NCBI RefSeq assembly: GCF_910591885.1
Contig: NC_063286.1
Location: 3,968,001 to 4,032,000, forward strand
Reading direction: 5' to 3'
DNA: 64,000 nt
Source: Bombus terrestris
Taxonomy: Eukaryota > Arthropoda > Insecta > Hymenoptera > Apidae
Part shown: positions 24,101 to 36,864 of the stretch, piece after piece
Numbering within the stretch: position 1 is the stretch's first letter
Layout of the letters: each line of letters opens with the position of its first letter
Program-made: the position numbers and the translations under genes
The notes under the pieces: model-generated
Database searches by the model: none
Told to the model about the DNA's origin: nothing
What the model saw: only the letters and a program-made list of their open reading frames with translations

Positions 24101-27100
24101 AGATCAAGAATCAGAGCCATTAAGAAGAGCAAGAACTGCGCAAAAAGGTATTACATGATTATTTACAAATTTAAAAAAAACACTAAATTGTATTCCGATA
24201 TATCAACATTGTTTAATTATAGCTCAAAGTGATGTTGAAGAAGCAGATGATGAGTATGCTTGTCAAAAATGTGGTAAGGCAGATCATCCAGAATGGATAC
24301 TTTTATGTGATTCTTGCGATAAAGGGTGGCACTGTTCTTGCTTGAGACCTGCTCTCATGTTAATACCAGAGGGTGATTGGTTCTGTCCTCCATGTCAGCA
24401 TGTAAGCTTTTAATCTCAGCATACTTGTTGAATAAGCTATTTACTTAAAAAAAATTGTGTCATAAATTAATATTTTATTTTAGAACTTGCTAGTGATTAA
24501 ATTAAGAGAAAGCTTAAAAATGTACGATCAATTGACGAAAAGACATGAAAATGAAGTTTTAAGAAAGAAGAGACTAGCATTTGTTGGTATAAGTCTAGAT
24601 AATGTTCTTCACAAAAATGAATCACAACGTCATCAGAAAGGATCAAAAGCCTCTAGCCAAGAATCTGATAATGGTAATCTTTGGTCTTTTTGCTACTCAT
24701 TTTTGTTATCTTGAATTAATATCTTGTATCTTTTATAGAATCTTCATCAGCATCATCTTCGACAAGTACAGAAACATCTAGTAGTGAAGAAAGTGAACCT
24801 GTATATCAGTTACGTGAAAGACGATCTGCTAACAAATATAAATTTAATGACTATGATGCCATGATCAATGCTGCAATCCAAGACGAAGTAGAAGCAGTTC
24901 AGGGAGCTGGAAATCAAGGAAGAGGAAAAGATATTGCAACTATAGTGAATGCGGAAAAAGAAGAAGCGCAAGTAAAAAAAACTATTACTACATATTTTTA
25001 CTTAATTTTATGTTATGTAAAATTTTTCAATAAAAATTTGCTTCTAGCTGCATTTTAAGAATGAAGTATTAAACACTGAAGAAGCTCCAGAAGGTAAAGA
25101 TGACGTTGACAAAAAATCAGAAAAAGAGAGCGATGAAGAGTATAAGATGGAATGTGAGGATGGTATTGATGAGGAAGAAGAAGAACAACACAAAGGAGCA
25201 GTAAAGAAATTCTTGTCGCGTAAGAAACATCGTAAGCTGAATAGTCTTGATATAAGCAGCGAAGATGATCCTGAAAGTGATGAAGATTTTAAAGGTACGA
25301 GTTCTGAAGAGGAAGAAGATTTTGATGACCATATAACATCTTCCGATGAAAGCACTTTTGCTGACGTAAAACGACGTAGTAGAAAAGGAGATTCGAGATC
25401 CGTACGACGAAGCACTAGAGCCAGAACTACGCGTTACGAAGACTTTAGTAAGTATACTGAATCAATTCTTTGACTAGTATTAGAATAAATATTATTATAT
25501 GAGGTAAACAAAAATTTTAATAATAAACCTTTTGTAGTAAATGACGACAGTGAAGAAAGCGATAGACCAAAAAGAAAAAAATCTCGGTCTACATGGGATT
25601 CAGATAACGAAGATAGCGATAATTCATGGCGACAGAGGAAAAAAAAGTAAGATACTATTGTTCTATCCTATATTATTATTACTAAATAGTATTAGTATTA
25701 CTAAATAATATTATTACTAATTTATGATTAGTTCATTCTTTGCTCAATTTTAAAATTGTTTCACTCTTAAATTTTCTTTTAGAAGTAGGAACGTATCGAC
25801 ATCTAGGTATAAAACATTGCCGAAGACGAAAAATAGAAAGAAAAAGAAGAGAAAACGTATAATCGAGTCTGACAACCAAAGCGAAACGGAAGAATCAAAT
25901 GACGAATCAAAAATCGAAATGTCGTGTGAGATACAACCACAATTAGAAAACAACGAATCTATAATGTCTGATGTATTAGATGTCAAACTTGATAACTTAA
26001 ATGAAAATAATGAAGACAAACATATTAACCAGATAAAAGATATAAAACTACCAGAAATAAACTCTGAAATATCTGGTATACCTGCAACTCTACCACTTGA
26101 AGAAATAACGCAACAAAAAAAGAAGAAGGTAAGATTATAGATATAATTTGTTTGAAATAATTGTATTTCATTATTTTTTTAATATACATGTCCTTCCTCA
26201 ATTTATCACAGGATAATGTAATAAGAACAAAGAAGACACCAACAATTCGAAGAAAAGTATGTTAAATTTATCTTATTTTACTTACTTTAATATATAATAA
26301 CAAACTTTTAATTTAAACTTAATTATATTTTCAGATTATATACGGTGGCCTTCCGGATGAAAATAAACCAGAAGAAGAAGAAATATTAAGTAGGCGAACT
26401 CGCGGTAAAAAGATTAATTATCAAGAAGAAATGGCATCAGATAGCGAAGAGGTAATACATAATGTTATATAACATAGGAGTTTAGAAATAAAAGAATGTA
26501 ATATTATAGGAGCTAAAAAAGGCATTAAGAAAAACGGGAGAAAGTGAAGATGAATTTGTTGTAAATGAGGGCGAAGATTTAAATGAAGATGCTGAGAAAG
26601 ATTCAGATTCAGGTAAATTGAGAAAAAAGCATATTAATGTTAAGAATATAAATGTAGAAATATTATGAATTAACATATAATATCACCTTATAGGTGATAT
26701 TTATAATCCAAAAAAAGATGGTCATAAATTTAAAACTAAATCGCCAAAAAATAGAAAACCTAGGAAAAGCAAGAGTCCCGGTGGTAAACGGAAAATGTTA
26801 AACGATGGAACACCAAAACAAAGAAAAAAGCCTGGTCCGAAACCTGGAAGTAAAAACAAGTCACGTAAACAAAACTTTTTGCTCAGTTCTGTTATCCAAA
26901 GAAGAGATGATCAAGATGGCGAGAAAGATATCATGGCGAATGTCATAGATAATCCTATGGGAGATATAGATACGAAACTTGATGATAATCTTTCAGAGAA
27001 TGTAGGTTTAACCAGTACGGCTATGTCGGTAGCAGGTTCTTTCACCGGAGATGTGCCAGAAGGTTCCTTAACGGGACTTGGAGCAGGTGAACTAGCTGAC

Positions 27101-28768
27101 TTAGATGACGAACAATTAGAACAAATGATGATGGAGGATGAAGAATACGGCAGACGACAGTTAGAACTTGCAGCTATCGAAATAGCAAAAAAGAAGAAGA
27201 AAGAAGAACGAGAAGCAAAAAAATTAGAAAAGGCGCGTTTAAAAGCATTAGAAATATTGGCAGCTGAGAGGCAACGAGACCCTAACGCGCCAGAGGGAAC
27301 TGATGGAGATGTACCAAAGAAGAAAAAGAGAGGCCGTCGGAGTAAAGCCGAAATTCTTGCAGAACAAATGCGCAGAGATGGCGCTCCGAATTTAAACACC
27401 ACTGTTTTATCTGCCAGCGTGCCACAAAACTTGGTAACTACCATACCATCTAATATCGCTCCCAATATGTCAGCGATTATGACTCCTGATGCGGAAAGAA
27501 CAGGCGAAGGACACATTCCTATGATGACGGGACCAGATGGACAACTTTTTAATCCCGATGGATCGCCTATGAAACCTAAAAGAAGGGGACGTGGTAAGGG
27601 TAAAAAGACTCTTGCGCTGGAAGCAGCTAGAGCTGCGGAAGCAGCGGCAAAAGCTGCTGCTGAGGCTGGTTTAATTGGAATGGGCACTGATTCTAATTCG
27701 GAGATGAAACCTGCTGAAATCCCGAATGTACTTCCTACACCAGGTAGTAGCACCTCTGGTTCCGCTCCGTCCACACCACCTGCTGGCGTTGTTACAACAC
27801 AAGGACCACCTTCTTCGCAAACCCCGACTTCACAGTCTGTTTATCCGTCGTTGCCACCTAATCAACAGTCTTCCGTTATCACCAGGATGCTTCAATCTCA
27901 ACCTGTATCGAGTAGTCCACAATCGTTCTCCGCTGCAGCTGCAGCAATGGGACACAAATACTTCGGTGGACCAAACGCTGGAGGTCAAATAATGGGCGGA
28001 CCTAGGACAGGTTACGAAATGCAACCACGTGGAAGAATACCTTCTCCATATAGACAAGCGGGACAATCTTCTATACCACCTCATTTTGCTACTGTAAGAT
28101 CAGGAACTCCGCCAATGAGAATGAGGGTACCTGGTCCGCAAATATATCATACGCCGCATCATCCAATGGATCCTTCTCCATCAGGTGGTGGACCGATATC
28201 GATCAACAATCGAGATCGTAGTTCTCCACTTGGCCCTGGACCTGCAATGATTCCACCAGCTGCCGGAAGTCCTCTAGCAAAAGGTGGTCCTACACCTCCT
28301 CCACCTCCTCCATATGTCAGAGGGGCACCTCCCATGTCCAGGTTTGCAGATAATCCAATGGGCCCTAGACATCAAATGCCGCCTTTCACTAATGCATCAC
28401 CGGTTAATCATAATATGCAACAACCATCACCACCTCCTAATCGACCACCTGGTAATTTTTCACCGTATCATCCTCCCCCTCCTCCTAATTATCATTATGG
28501 TGCCTATCCACCACCACCGCCAATGTCCACAGCAGATGATGCAGCCGCATATCAAGGATCTCCATATCCCGCGGATCACTTTTCATCTCCTGCGGATAAT
28601 CAACCACCCATTCAAGCCCCGCCTCCCCCTCAGCCTCCACCACAACAGCAAGCGCATGCGAACGATGCTAGTACTGGAAACAAACAGTACGATGAAGAAG
28701 GTTCTGGAGAATTTGGCGGTTTAGTATCATACTTCAGTAGCCAGAGAGAAGATGATCTTGATTCGTAG
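15127..28768 (+). CDS. RSF1: Remodeling and spacing factor 1 (RSF1), very large PHD-finger chromatin protein
   Basis: Sixteen exons: 15127-15271, 16049-16233, 16362-16558, 16639-23477, 23561-23775, 23844-24147, 24223-24401, 24484-24673, 24739-24971, 25048-25447, 25538-25646, 25783-26128, 26212-26256, 26335-26451, 26510-26612 and 26694-28768. All phases agree; the product is about 3,893 aa (human RSF1 is about 1,440). Residues 1-190 match the RSF1 N-terminus (PNFAVICSFLECFG; KFCHTYSNQDGWELERFGY; VEPLGRDKSGLAYWCQLDEE). A Cys4-His-Cys3 PHD finger lies near residues 2642-2687 (CQKCGKADHPEWILLCDSC). AT-hook-like or basic patches include GRPRGRRRR, KKPGPKPGSK and KRRGRGKGKK, and the C-terminus is Pro/Gln-rich. 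Family knowledge: RSF1 pairs with the ISWI ATPase SNF2H to space nucleosomes. The 6.8-kb exon 4 encodes about 2,280 mostly acidic, Ser/Asn-rich residues that account for the extra length. The start ATG lies in a strong AAAAATGG context. Confidence 0.93.
17708..17985 (+). repeat. Cluster of DLS-type short motifs in RSF1
   Basis: Within about 90 residues (roughly 533-622) the protein repeats GMDLS, PMDFS, GIDLS, EMDLS and ADLS. These resemble degenerate copies of the PxDLS motif bound by the co-repressor CtBP. The repetition is seen directly; binding is inference. Confidence 0.5.
18265..18425 (+). repeat. Tandem EEP..GEGSG..C motif in RSF1
   Basis: Two adjacent copies of about 30 residues read EEPMIMIQGEGSGSDC and EEPIIFFYGEGSGEEC, each followed by an Asn-Pro. 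They sit in the otherwise loosely conserved exon 4, near residues 719-770. The sharp repetition and the fixed Cys suggest a functional short linear module of unknown role. Confidence 0.6.
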
Positions 28769-31700
28769 CATGAGTGAGATCTTGGCCAACCCTGAAACTT
28801 TATATAGGGTGCATTAACAAATGGTGTTTTAACGGTCAGGTAAGATCGCAACTTTTGCTCGAGAGGGACAAGTACAAGAGAAACATAAAAAAAGCTAGCA
28901 AGATGTAATGTAATCGTAAATACAAAAAGAAAGTAGATATACATTTATATCTACTTTATATATATTATACATATATGTGTTGGGGCATTGGAATGTTTGA
29001 AATAATGATGAAAGAAAGAGTATTTGCATAACATAATGATGTACGTTCTAACATTATTTTATACACATATTGTACTGTTTTAAAACGTAAGGAAAAAGGC
29101 ATAGAATTAGAATTGTCTTCCTCTTCGACCTCTTAAGCAAACAGTTGTTCAAAACATTTATACTTTCGAAATAGAAAGAAAAAACGAAAGCCACCAAAAC
29201 CAAATCCGAGGTTGGCCAAGCGAGAATAAGGAAAAAAATATTAATCACTAACAATGGAGCCTATTTCCTAAAAGTTGTAAGCTTTTTGTAATTAGTTCAA
29301 GTTTGATTAAATTTATATGAAGCAAACGAGACCAGCTGCTAGTAGCAACGGAAGTTGCGTGTTACTAGAGAAAGGATTATACAAAGATCTGACCAGAATT
29401 TTAACTAAACATCCATTAGTATTTACACATGAAATTTGTGCACAGTTACTTCCGAATCCATTGTAGATGTGTAGATGTCCTCTCCCAGATAAACGTTTGC
29501 TGTTGAAAAAGTCGATCTTAGTAGCAATCAGGAGAAAAATTAACAAATTCGGACTATGCGCCGTTGTTACATGTATATATGTAAATACAATAAGTCCTTT
29601 AGATTATATTATATGTATTATATATACACAGTCACGCAGAATACTATAAAATGAATTAGTGCAAAGGGCACAAATGTAATATTTAAATTAAAACGAAAGG
29701 AACGGCATCCGATTATAATAAATTAACAAATGGTGTGAAGACTACTACTATAATTATTTATAAAGAAAAATTAAGAATTTATGATAGGTAGTATGTATAT
29801 TGTATTTTACAAATTTTACTTGATAATTATAATAAAAGAATAAAACATTTGGATATAGTTATATTAGAGAACAGGAGGCTGCTAAGTCCAATTCTAAGAA
29901 AGTGAGAGAAAAGAAATTTAACGAAACTGACGTTAAGCGTGTGTAGATAATCGGGGAAATAACTTAACGAAAGAAATTTTTATTTTATTATCGAGTGCAA
30001 TTAAAAGTACATGCATATAAATACGTTTATATGTAGCTATATATTTGTGAATATGACTTTTTTTTTTAATACGTTCAACATTGTTGACAAAGACTAAAAT
30101 GGTTTTCTTGTTTCTTATTTTTTCTACATCCGCTCTTTTTCCCGAAAATCTTTTTAAGACATATTTCAAGCTTTTTTAAAAAAAGAAAAAATATATATAT
30201 ACATAAATAAAAAATATATATATATACACACAATAATAATAACAACATGTAAAGAACTAATAAAAAAAAAAGGAATGTTTCGTACTATTAGAAATCATTA
30301 TGAACTAGACCCCAAGTTCAAAGCTGTTCGTAAATGCAGTGCAGCTTTGAGAAAACTATTCATTGAATTCACTTCTTAGATAAATATTCGAAGAATATTG
30401 CTTTGATCAAGAAATGAATACAAACGAAATTGATTGGATTAAGTGATTCACTGAACAGATACGATTACGTGCAAAAAAAAAAGATGATAAAAATAATAAT
30501 CAAGATATAAAATATTTTTTAACATTCATTTTTCATTTTACATACAACAGCCTCCTGCTCTTTGATCGATCCGCAAAGCTGATAGTGTCTTTGCGTCACA
30601 AAGAATCATCATGTATCTGTTTAGTTATCACAAGTACGTGCATACCTAATATAAATAGAAGTTATATAAATAAAAAAAAGGAAATCATTATCTTAGGATT
30701 AGCTGCTTGGGATAGTTTCCTTTACTTCGTCGAACGTTTAACAACCGAATTTGAACGATTATATACACACATTACAACACGCCGTATATTGTAATAGAGA
30801 GTTTACTACCGATAATTTTATGATTTTTACATCTATACGATATATTTCAGTTGTATATTGTTTAATGTACAATCTACTGTCTTCTTTAAATATAACATGT
30901 GTCTTCGGACCATTCGTTCTTAGGGTGCGCTTCAAGGAAAATGCGAATATGTAATGTAAGTTCTCTCACAAATGCTCGAATGGTTATTGATACCATATAA
31001 AGCATTCATTGTATTGTAAAATATTATTGGAGATTTAATTTTTCATAATACAATGATCATACGTATTTATATTAAAGAAAAAGAAAAAAGATTGAAGCTT
31101 TTCAATATGTCCGAAGACTTGTTTTTTATCCTTTAAACAAAAAATTGAAACAGAGGGGAAGTGAAATGAATTTTTTTAAAAGATATGTATATATATATTC
31201 ATATACATTTATATTGCTTTTATGCATGGTATGTCCGCATTTAGAGAAATTCGTATAGCTCGTGCAAGATATATTTATGATAATACAATGATTCGATCTC
31301 AAAACTGGATAAAACGTATTAAACGTGGTTCATACAATTTAAAAAGAGGTACTTCATTTTCATACATGTACCAAACTTTTTCGCATTTATAAATGTTTCC
31401 TTGAAACGTAAACGAACGAAGTGTCTTAGCAAGACAACAGTAAATGTGGTGCAGTTTAGCTTTTCTTTTTCGTAAGGGTCTAGACCAAACGCAATTATTA
31501 TATTACATGTTGTAGCCTAAATACATTTTGTAATAAAATTCAATATATTGAATATCAGAAAATGTTTTTTCTTTTTTCCGTGCGCTAAATTTTAATGCAT
31601 TTTATAGAAAAACAATTTATTTACTTGTTTCTAATCATATTGTTCTATAATAATACAAAATTTTAATATTATAAATATACACATATTACAAATTAATTAT

Positions 31701-32114
31701 TTATTTTAATACAAAAGTCGAGATGTGTGCATTATATACTAATTTAATATGTCAATAATTCCTTCATTTAAAACGGAAACAATATTGCAACATTGCATAT
31801 AATCTATTTCATACAATGCCCTGAAATATATATATATATATATACACACACAATTTATGTATATACATATATACATATATTTTGTTCTTTTTATAATTAT
31901 TTTAATTGAATAGAAATATAAGTATAAAGTGCATGTGTGTAATTTTCGTACAGTTCTTAAAAAAATAAAATATTACTCGAAAAAATCTTTTTGTCATGCA
32001 TTTTCTAACAAATACAATGATTTTTTATTTTGTATACAATAGTCTTATTAGAAGTAAGAAAACTTAATGTAAAATTTGCAATCTAAGTTGCTATTTGGTA
32101 TATAACACTGAATA
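28769..32114. other. RSF1 3' UTR and convergent spacer to SARNP
   Basis: Long AT-rich stretch without recognisable coding sequence. A poly(A) signal candidate, AATAAA, lies at 31532-31537, which would give a 3' UTR of about 2.8 kb; earlier sites are possible. AT dinucleotide runs occur near 30190-30230 and 31825-31880. Short open frames here match nothing I know. Confidence 0.45.
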
Positions 32115-33534
32115 TCATTTAACAATTTTAACTTTATTATAAAATACTTTCTTATTTGTAGGTTTCACTTCCCCAAATCTGACTTTTCTTTTCTCTATTC
32201 TGGCTTCTAATTCAGCCTGAAATAAAATGCAATTATAAAAAAATTATAAAATATGTAATAGAATTAATATTTACATTTAATATAATAAACTTTTTATTAA
32301 CATAATTAATTACCTTTTCCATTAAACTAGAAACAGACGTACCAAACCTTTCTGCTCGCTTCTTTAGAACTTCGTAAGTTGTATGCTGCAAATGCACACA
32401 ATAGATAATATTAGAAAACAAATAAAAATATTACACTCGTAGTTGAGTAAATATATATACCACAGGTGTTTTTACAGATGCAGCTGACTTATTATTTTGA
32501 TTATTAATACTGAATCTTGCAGATCTAGCTTCTTTCTTAGCAGCTTCTGATAATGGTAATCCAAATTTCTTAGCTCTCATTTCTAATCTCTATTAATAAG
32601 ATAAATTTATTAGCATTTTATATTTGATCTCTATAATTCTGCAAGATATAGTAAAAAGAAAATATTACCTCTTTGATACCAAGCTCTGATAATTTAATTA
32701 TCTTTTTTTCTGGTGGTGCAATCTCAATAGTTTTTGTATCAATTTCAATCTTTTCAGTTTGTTCATTCTTAATTTCTTCAATTACTGGTTTTCGATTTAA
32801 AACTATCTTTTTAGCACTTACATTGCTTTCAGTAGACAATTTCCTTTTTTCACTACCTTCTTGTGAGTCAGGCTTATTTGATAGCTCTTCTATTTCTTCA
32901 TCCTATTTAAACAGATATATTGTTAATGTCATATTAAAATCAAATAATATACAAAATATATTTTTTTAATTACACCAAGAACTGCATCTTCATCTAAAAT
33001 TTCCTCTGTGGTCTCATCTAAAGATAGTGCAGAATCTAAACATTCAATAAAAACATTATTTTATCAATAGGTAGCTCTTACAAAACAAAACAGTTTAAAA
33101 GTCATTCGAAAGCATATACCACCATGAATTGCTAATTGAAGCCTTTCAACCAATTCATTCTTATTGCCAGTAGTAGGTAGTCCTCTTTGTTTTAACTCAA
33201 TTTTCAGATCTGCAACCTGTTCAATAATATTAATCTATAATTATATATAATTCCCCTTAATAATCTTAAAATGTATATAAATATTTTATATTCAACAAAT
33301 ATAATATATTATAATTTTTAAATATTAATAAAGCGAAATTGTATCTGTCTAAAACAATTATACAAGCTAAACAGAAATTAATGTAAAAAAGATTGTTTTA
33401 TATTACATTACAAAAAATTTCTCCTAGTTTTAAGGTTAGCTTCCCGGGTGTAGACACGTACCAGAAAGATACATTTGGATTACCTTCATTTTTGAAAGTT
33501 CTGTAAGTCCTTTCTCATAAGATGAATCAGCCAT
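32115..33534 (-). CDS. SARNP: SAP domain-containing ribonucleoprotein (SARNP / CIP29 / Hcc-1)
   Basis: Minus-strand exons are 33484-33534, 33120-33216, 32974-33035, 32669-32902, 32461-32589, 32314-32385 and 32115-32216; together they encode 248 aa in consistent phase. The N-terminus MADSSYEKGLTELSKMK leads into a SAP domain (VADLKIELKQRGLPTTGNKN, ELVERLQLAI). An acidic stretch (DETTEEILDEDAVLG) follows. C-terminally there are three family-typical KKFGLPLS / KKRAERFGTSVSSL / KRKVRFGE repeats. Family knowledge: SARNP binds nucleic acid and associates with the TREX mRNA export machinery (UAP56/DDX39 and ALY). The donor of exon 3 is placed at GGT|GTAATT because the GTGTAA site two bases earlier in the transcript would put a stop in frame. 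It converges with RSF1 and is divergent from UFC1 (start codons about 1.1 kb apart). Confidence 0.9.
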
Positions 33535-34662
33535 TGTGCATCAGTATTATTTTCTTTCAATTGATATCCCTTTTCGAATCCTGATTAACATGACACAATT
33601 TATCATACAATACTTTCAACAGCCCAGAGAGCAAATCAAATTGAAATGCATGCAACACGAAAAATTTTAATGTCACTACCTTTGCGAATATGGATAATAT
33701 GTTGTGAACTGGTGTAGTTCTGTGACCCCCTCTAGTGTGAATATCTTATATGATAATAAGGTAACTTCTAGCGCTGCGAATTTATCTGTACAGCAACTTA
33801 AGCAAACAAGTTTATTAATTAAATGTCAAAATTATTTATCAGTAACAACTGCAATCATTCTCAAATTTCGTATTTACTTTCAATGCCATAACAAGGAACA
33901 TTTTCAAGACATAAATTGCTCGTTTTCTGATACTATAAATTCCAAACAAATTAATGTTTATTAGTATTAATTAATAAAAATTTGTCTTATTAGATAACAA
34001 ATAAATCGTAGATTGTCATGTAAATCTGAGCAGATAAATGGACCACTCTGCAACCTGAAAGAAAGGGAATCGTTAAAATCGTTGCACCTTTAGAGCTGTC
34101 ACACTGAGCTCAGAGTCTAAATTAATTTCAGTAAAGCGCAAATCTTTGTTAAAGTAGCCAATCAATTACAAATATTTAGTTTTAAATAGAAATTATTGTT
34201 TAAGTTAATCTTTCTCGTTGTATATTTCTTTATTTAAATGTCGAGTTAGTTTTTCGAATTGTTTGAAATTGTAACGCGAGTAGAATGTATCAGCACTCTA
34301 CAGGCTGCAACCGCGTGAATAGTGTTTACTGATCACTAATAGATATTATCTCTCAACTTATCAAATTTTCTTTCTAATGAATAAAAATGAATGTAATATG
34401 TAATGAAATTAAAATATTTACATTGAAAAAGATGTAACTTTTTAAACTTCCTCTAATGTATGTGTTTATTTATAACTAAATTTTTTAAATATCCCTATCT
34501 GTCTTTCTATATATGAATTTTTTCGATATATCGATTACTCTTAGTCGCACTGTCACACTTTCTACACAATGTAAAAGAGATGCAACGCTTGAATTATAAC
34601 ACATTTATCATTTCTATATCTACATAGAAGTCATAGCCTGTTTTGTTGTAATAATAATTAAG
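33535..34662. promoter_or_regulatory. Divergent intergenic region SARNP / UFC1
   Basis: It holds the 5' UTRs and promoters of two head-to-head genes. A CGATATATCG palindrome (about 34523-34535, DRE-like) lies about 130 bp upstream of the UFC1 ATG. The open frame at 33704-33964 is not recognisable as a protein. No CpG enrichment comparable to the RSF1 upstream region is visible. Confidence 0.5.
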
Positions 34663-35516
34663 ATGGTAGATGAGTCTACAAAGAAGACATTAAGTAATAT
34701 TCCACTATTACAAACAAAAGCTGGACCTAGGGATAAAGAATTATGGGTGCAGAGATTGAAAGAAGAATACCAAGCTTTAATTAAAGTATGTTCTATATTT
34801 AATATTTAGTTTACCATATGGTTATTTAAAATCCCAAAAAGAAGAACTTAGAATTGTTTTTATTATACTAATCGTACTTAAATATGTAAATTGAGTATAA
34901 TAAATTTCCAATGTACTTAGTATTGATTTCAAGAACTTATTTGTTTTTCAGTATGTGAGAAATAATAAAGAATCTGACAATGATTGGTTTCGTCTGGAAT
35001 CAAATAAAGAAGGTACAAAATGGTTTGGTAAATGTTGGTATATACATAACTTTTCAAAATATGAATTTGAAATTGAGTTTGATGTAAGTAATTTTTTTTT
35101 TTTTGTATATTTATTAAATGTATGGACTCCACTAAGCTTTTTTATTTTCTGATAAAATATAATTTTTTATTCAGATACCTGTTACATACCCTATAACAGC
35201 ACCTGAAATTGCTTTACCAGAATTAGATGGTAAAACTGCAAAAATGTACAGAGGTGGAAAGATTTGTCTTACAGATCATTTTAAACCCTTATGGGCACGT
35301 AATGTACCAAAATTTGGAATTGCACATGCCATGGCACTAGGAGTAAGTTTGTTCTATTTATAAATAAGTCTTTGCAAATCATCAATTTTGTTATTACATA
35401 TATTTAAAGATTTCTTATATTTTTAGCTTGGACCTTGGTTAGCAGTTGAAATTCCTGATCTTATAGAAAAAGGTGCTATAACTCATAAAGATAAAATTGA
35501 TGAACATAAATCGTAA
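34663..35516 (+). CDS. UFC1: Ubiquitin-fold modifier-conjugating enzyme 1
   Basis: Exons 34663-34785, 34952-35083, 35175-35342 and 35427-35516 encode 170 aa, close to human UFC1 (167 aa). The sequence is nearly colinear with the family: LLQTKAGPRDKELWVQRLKE, DNDWFRLESNKEGTKWFGKC, YPITAPEIALPELDGKTAKM, GGKICLTDHFKPLWARNVP. Cys116 in GGKICLTDHF is the expected E2 catalytic cysteine that takes UFM1 from UBA5 by thioester exchange. UFMylation acts on ribosomes and ER proteostasis. The gene runs towards NDUFAF5; the stop codons are about 165 bp apart, and an AATAAA at 35615-35620 falls between them. Confidence 0.96.
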
Positions 35517-35680
35517 CTTTAAAAGAAAATATTGTATTATATAAATGAAAATATGTTAATTATGAGATAAATTACTGATTAACCTATTTTAATAAGTTAT
35601 AAAAAAATTTCTACAATAAATACATTGAATTTTGTATTTAATACGAATATTTACAGTTCTTCATATACTATGTACAACGA

Positions 35681-36864
35681 TTATTTATCTTTGTCTATTT
35701 TAACATCTTTTGTTTCTTTTACAATTTCGTCTAATTTATATAAATTTTTAAGTGATACCTCCCCACTACCTCTCTCTAAGGGTTTTGGTTGTGATGGATC
35801 TGGCTTCCAACCTAATAAATAAATTACTTGAAATGTTGCAGGTACATATGGAGTACCATCTTCTTTAATTTTTCCATATAGTTCTTTATATATTGATGCA
35901 GCAGCAAGAACAGTGTCTTTATTTAAACGTAATTTTCGGTTCTTTATTGCATTATTCTCTGCCATTCCTGTAAAATTATGTAAACATTTAAACAAACTTC
36001 AAGTAAGATACAAATAAGAATTATAAAGATTTTAAATATCACCTTTTAAATCCCACATTAATTCAAACATGCTTGGATATCCAATAACAATTTCGTCCAC
36101 ATCAATGGTTAACATAGTAAAATTAGCTCTTGTCAATAAACCTCCAATATCTCTAATATCTGCAAATGGAGAAATATGTGCTGAAATTCCACCATCTCTT
36201 TCTAATTCTGCCAATTGTAAGGAACTCCTGTAAAAATAGAAACCTAAATTTGTAGATTTAACATATGATTAATTTATCCTTAAAATTACCTTAATTCAAA
36301 CAACGTTTCTCCTCCAAACAAAGCTCCTATAAAGACTCCATCATTTTTTAAACTTTTATTAATATTCCTGAAGCATCCTGGTAAATCATTTATCCAGTGC
36401 AAACTTAATGAACTTATTACTAAATCTAAACTATTTGGTTCAACTGAAAAATTTTCTTCATCTATAGTTATCCGTGATACTTTAACTCCTTCAGTGATTT
36501 CTGCTTGATGTACAAAGCTAGTTGACATGTCAGCTAAAATTAATTCTTCCACACATTCTGCCAAAATGTGTTTTGAAACATAACCACGACCACATCCTAA
36601 ATCAAGTGCTTTTTTGAAATTTCTTTTTATGTCAAATATTCTATCTGCAAGTCTGTAGCCTACTTCATCTTTGATGTAATCATACAGTTTTACATCAACA
36701 GATTGTGCAGCACGTTCCCTCTGTAGCAGCTTTGTATTTCTATCAAAAATATACATTACACTATCTGTCGGCAACGCATATTTTATTGCACTATAATTTA
36801 TGTTACGAATACATCGAATATTAGATGTAAATGGGACTAAACACCGCTCGAGCAAAATATGCAT
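35681..36864 (-). CDS. NDUFAF5: NADH dehydrogenase complex I assembly factor 5 (methyltransferase-fold arginine hydroxylase)
   Basis: Minus-strand exons 36290-36864, 36043-36227 and 35681-35967 give 348 aa with matched phases. The N-terminus (MHILLERCLVPFTSNIRCIR) is basic and hydrophobic, as expected for a mitochondrial presequence. A class I SAM-binding fold follows: ALDLGCGRGYVSKHI, then SLDLVISSLSLHWINDLPG and KNDGVFIGALFGGETLFELR. The C-terminal KNRKLRLNKDTVLAAASIYK and IYLLGWKPDPSQPKPLERGS are typical of NDUFAF5. Known role: hydroxylation of an arginine of NDUFS7 early in complex I assembly, on the matrix side. It lies tail-to-tail with UFC1 and in the same orientation as csw upstream. 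Confidence 0.95.

Noticed and set aside
26911..27774. 287-codon minus-strand open frame
   Set aside because: It is antisense to the last RSF1 exon, whose sense frame is conserved and continuous. Low-complexity Ala/Ser/Phe composition fits a shadow.
29872..30557. 10-bp inverted match (CAGGAGGCTG / CAGCCTCCTG) in the RSF1 3' UTR
   Set aside because: Similarity does not extend beyond about 16 bp and there are no target-site duplications, so a transposon is not supported.
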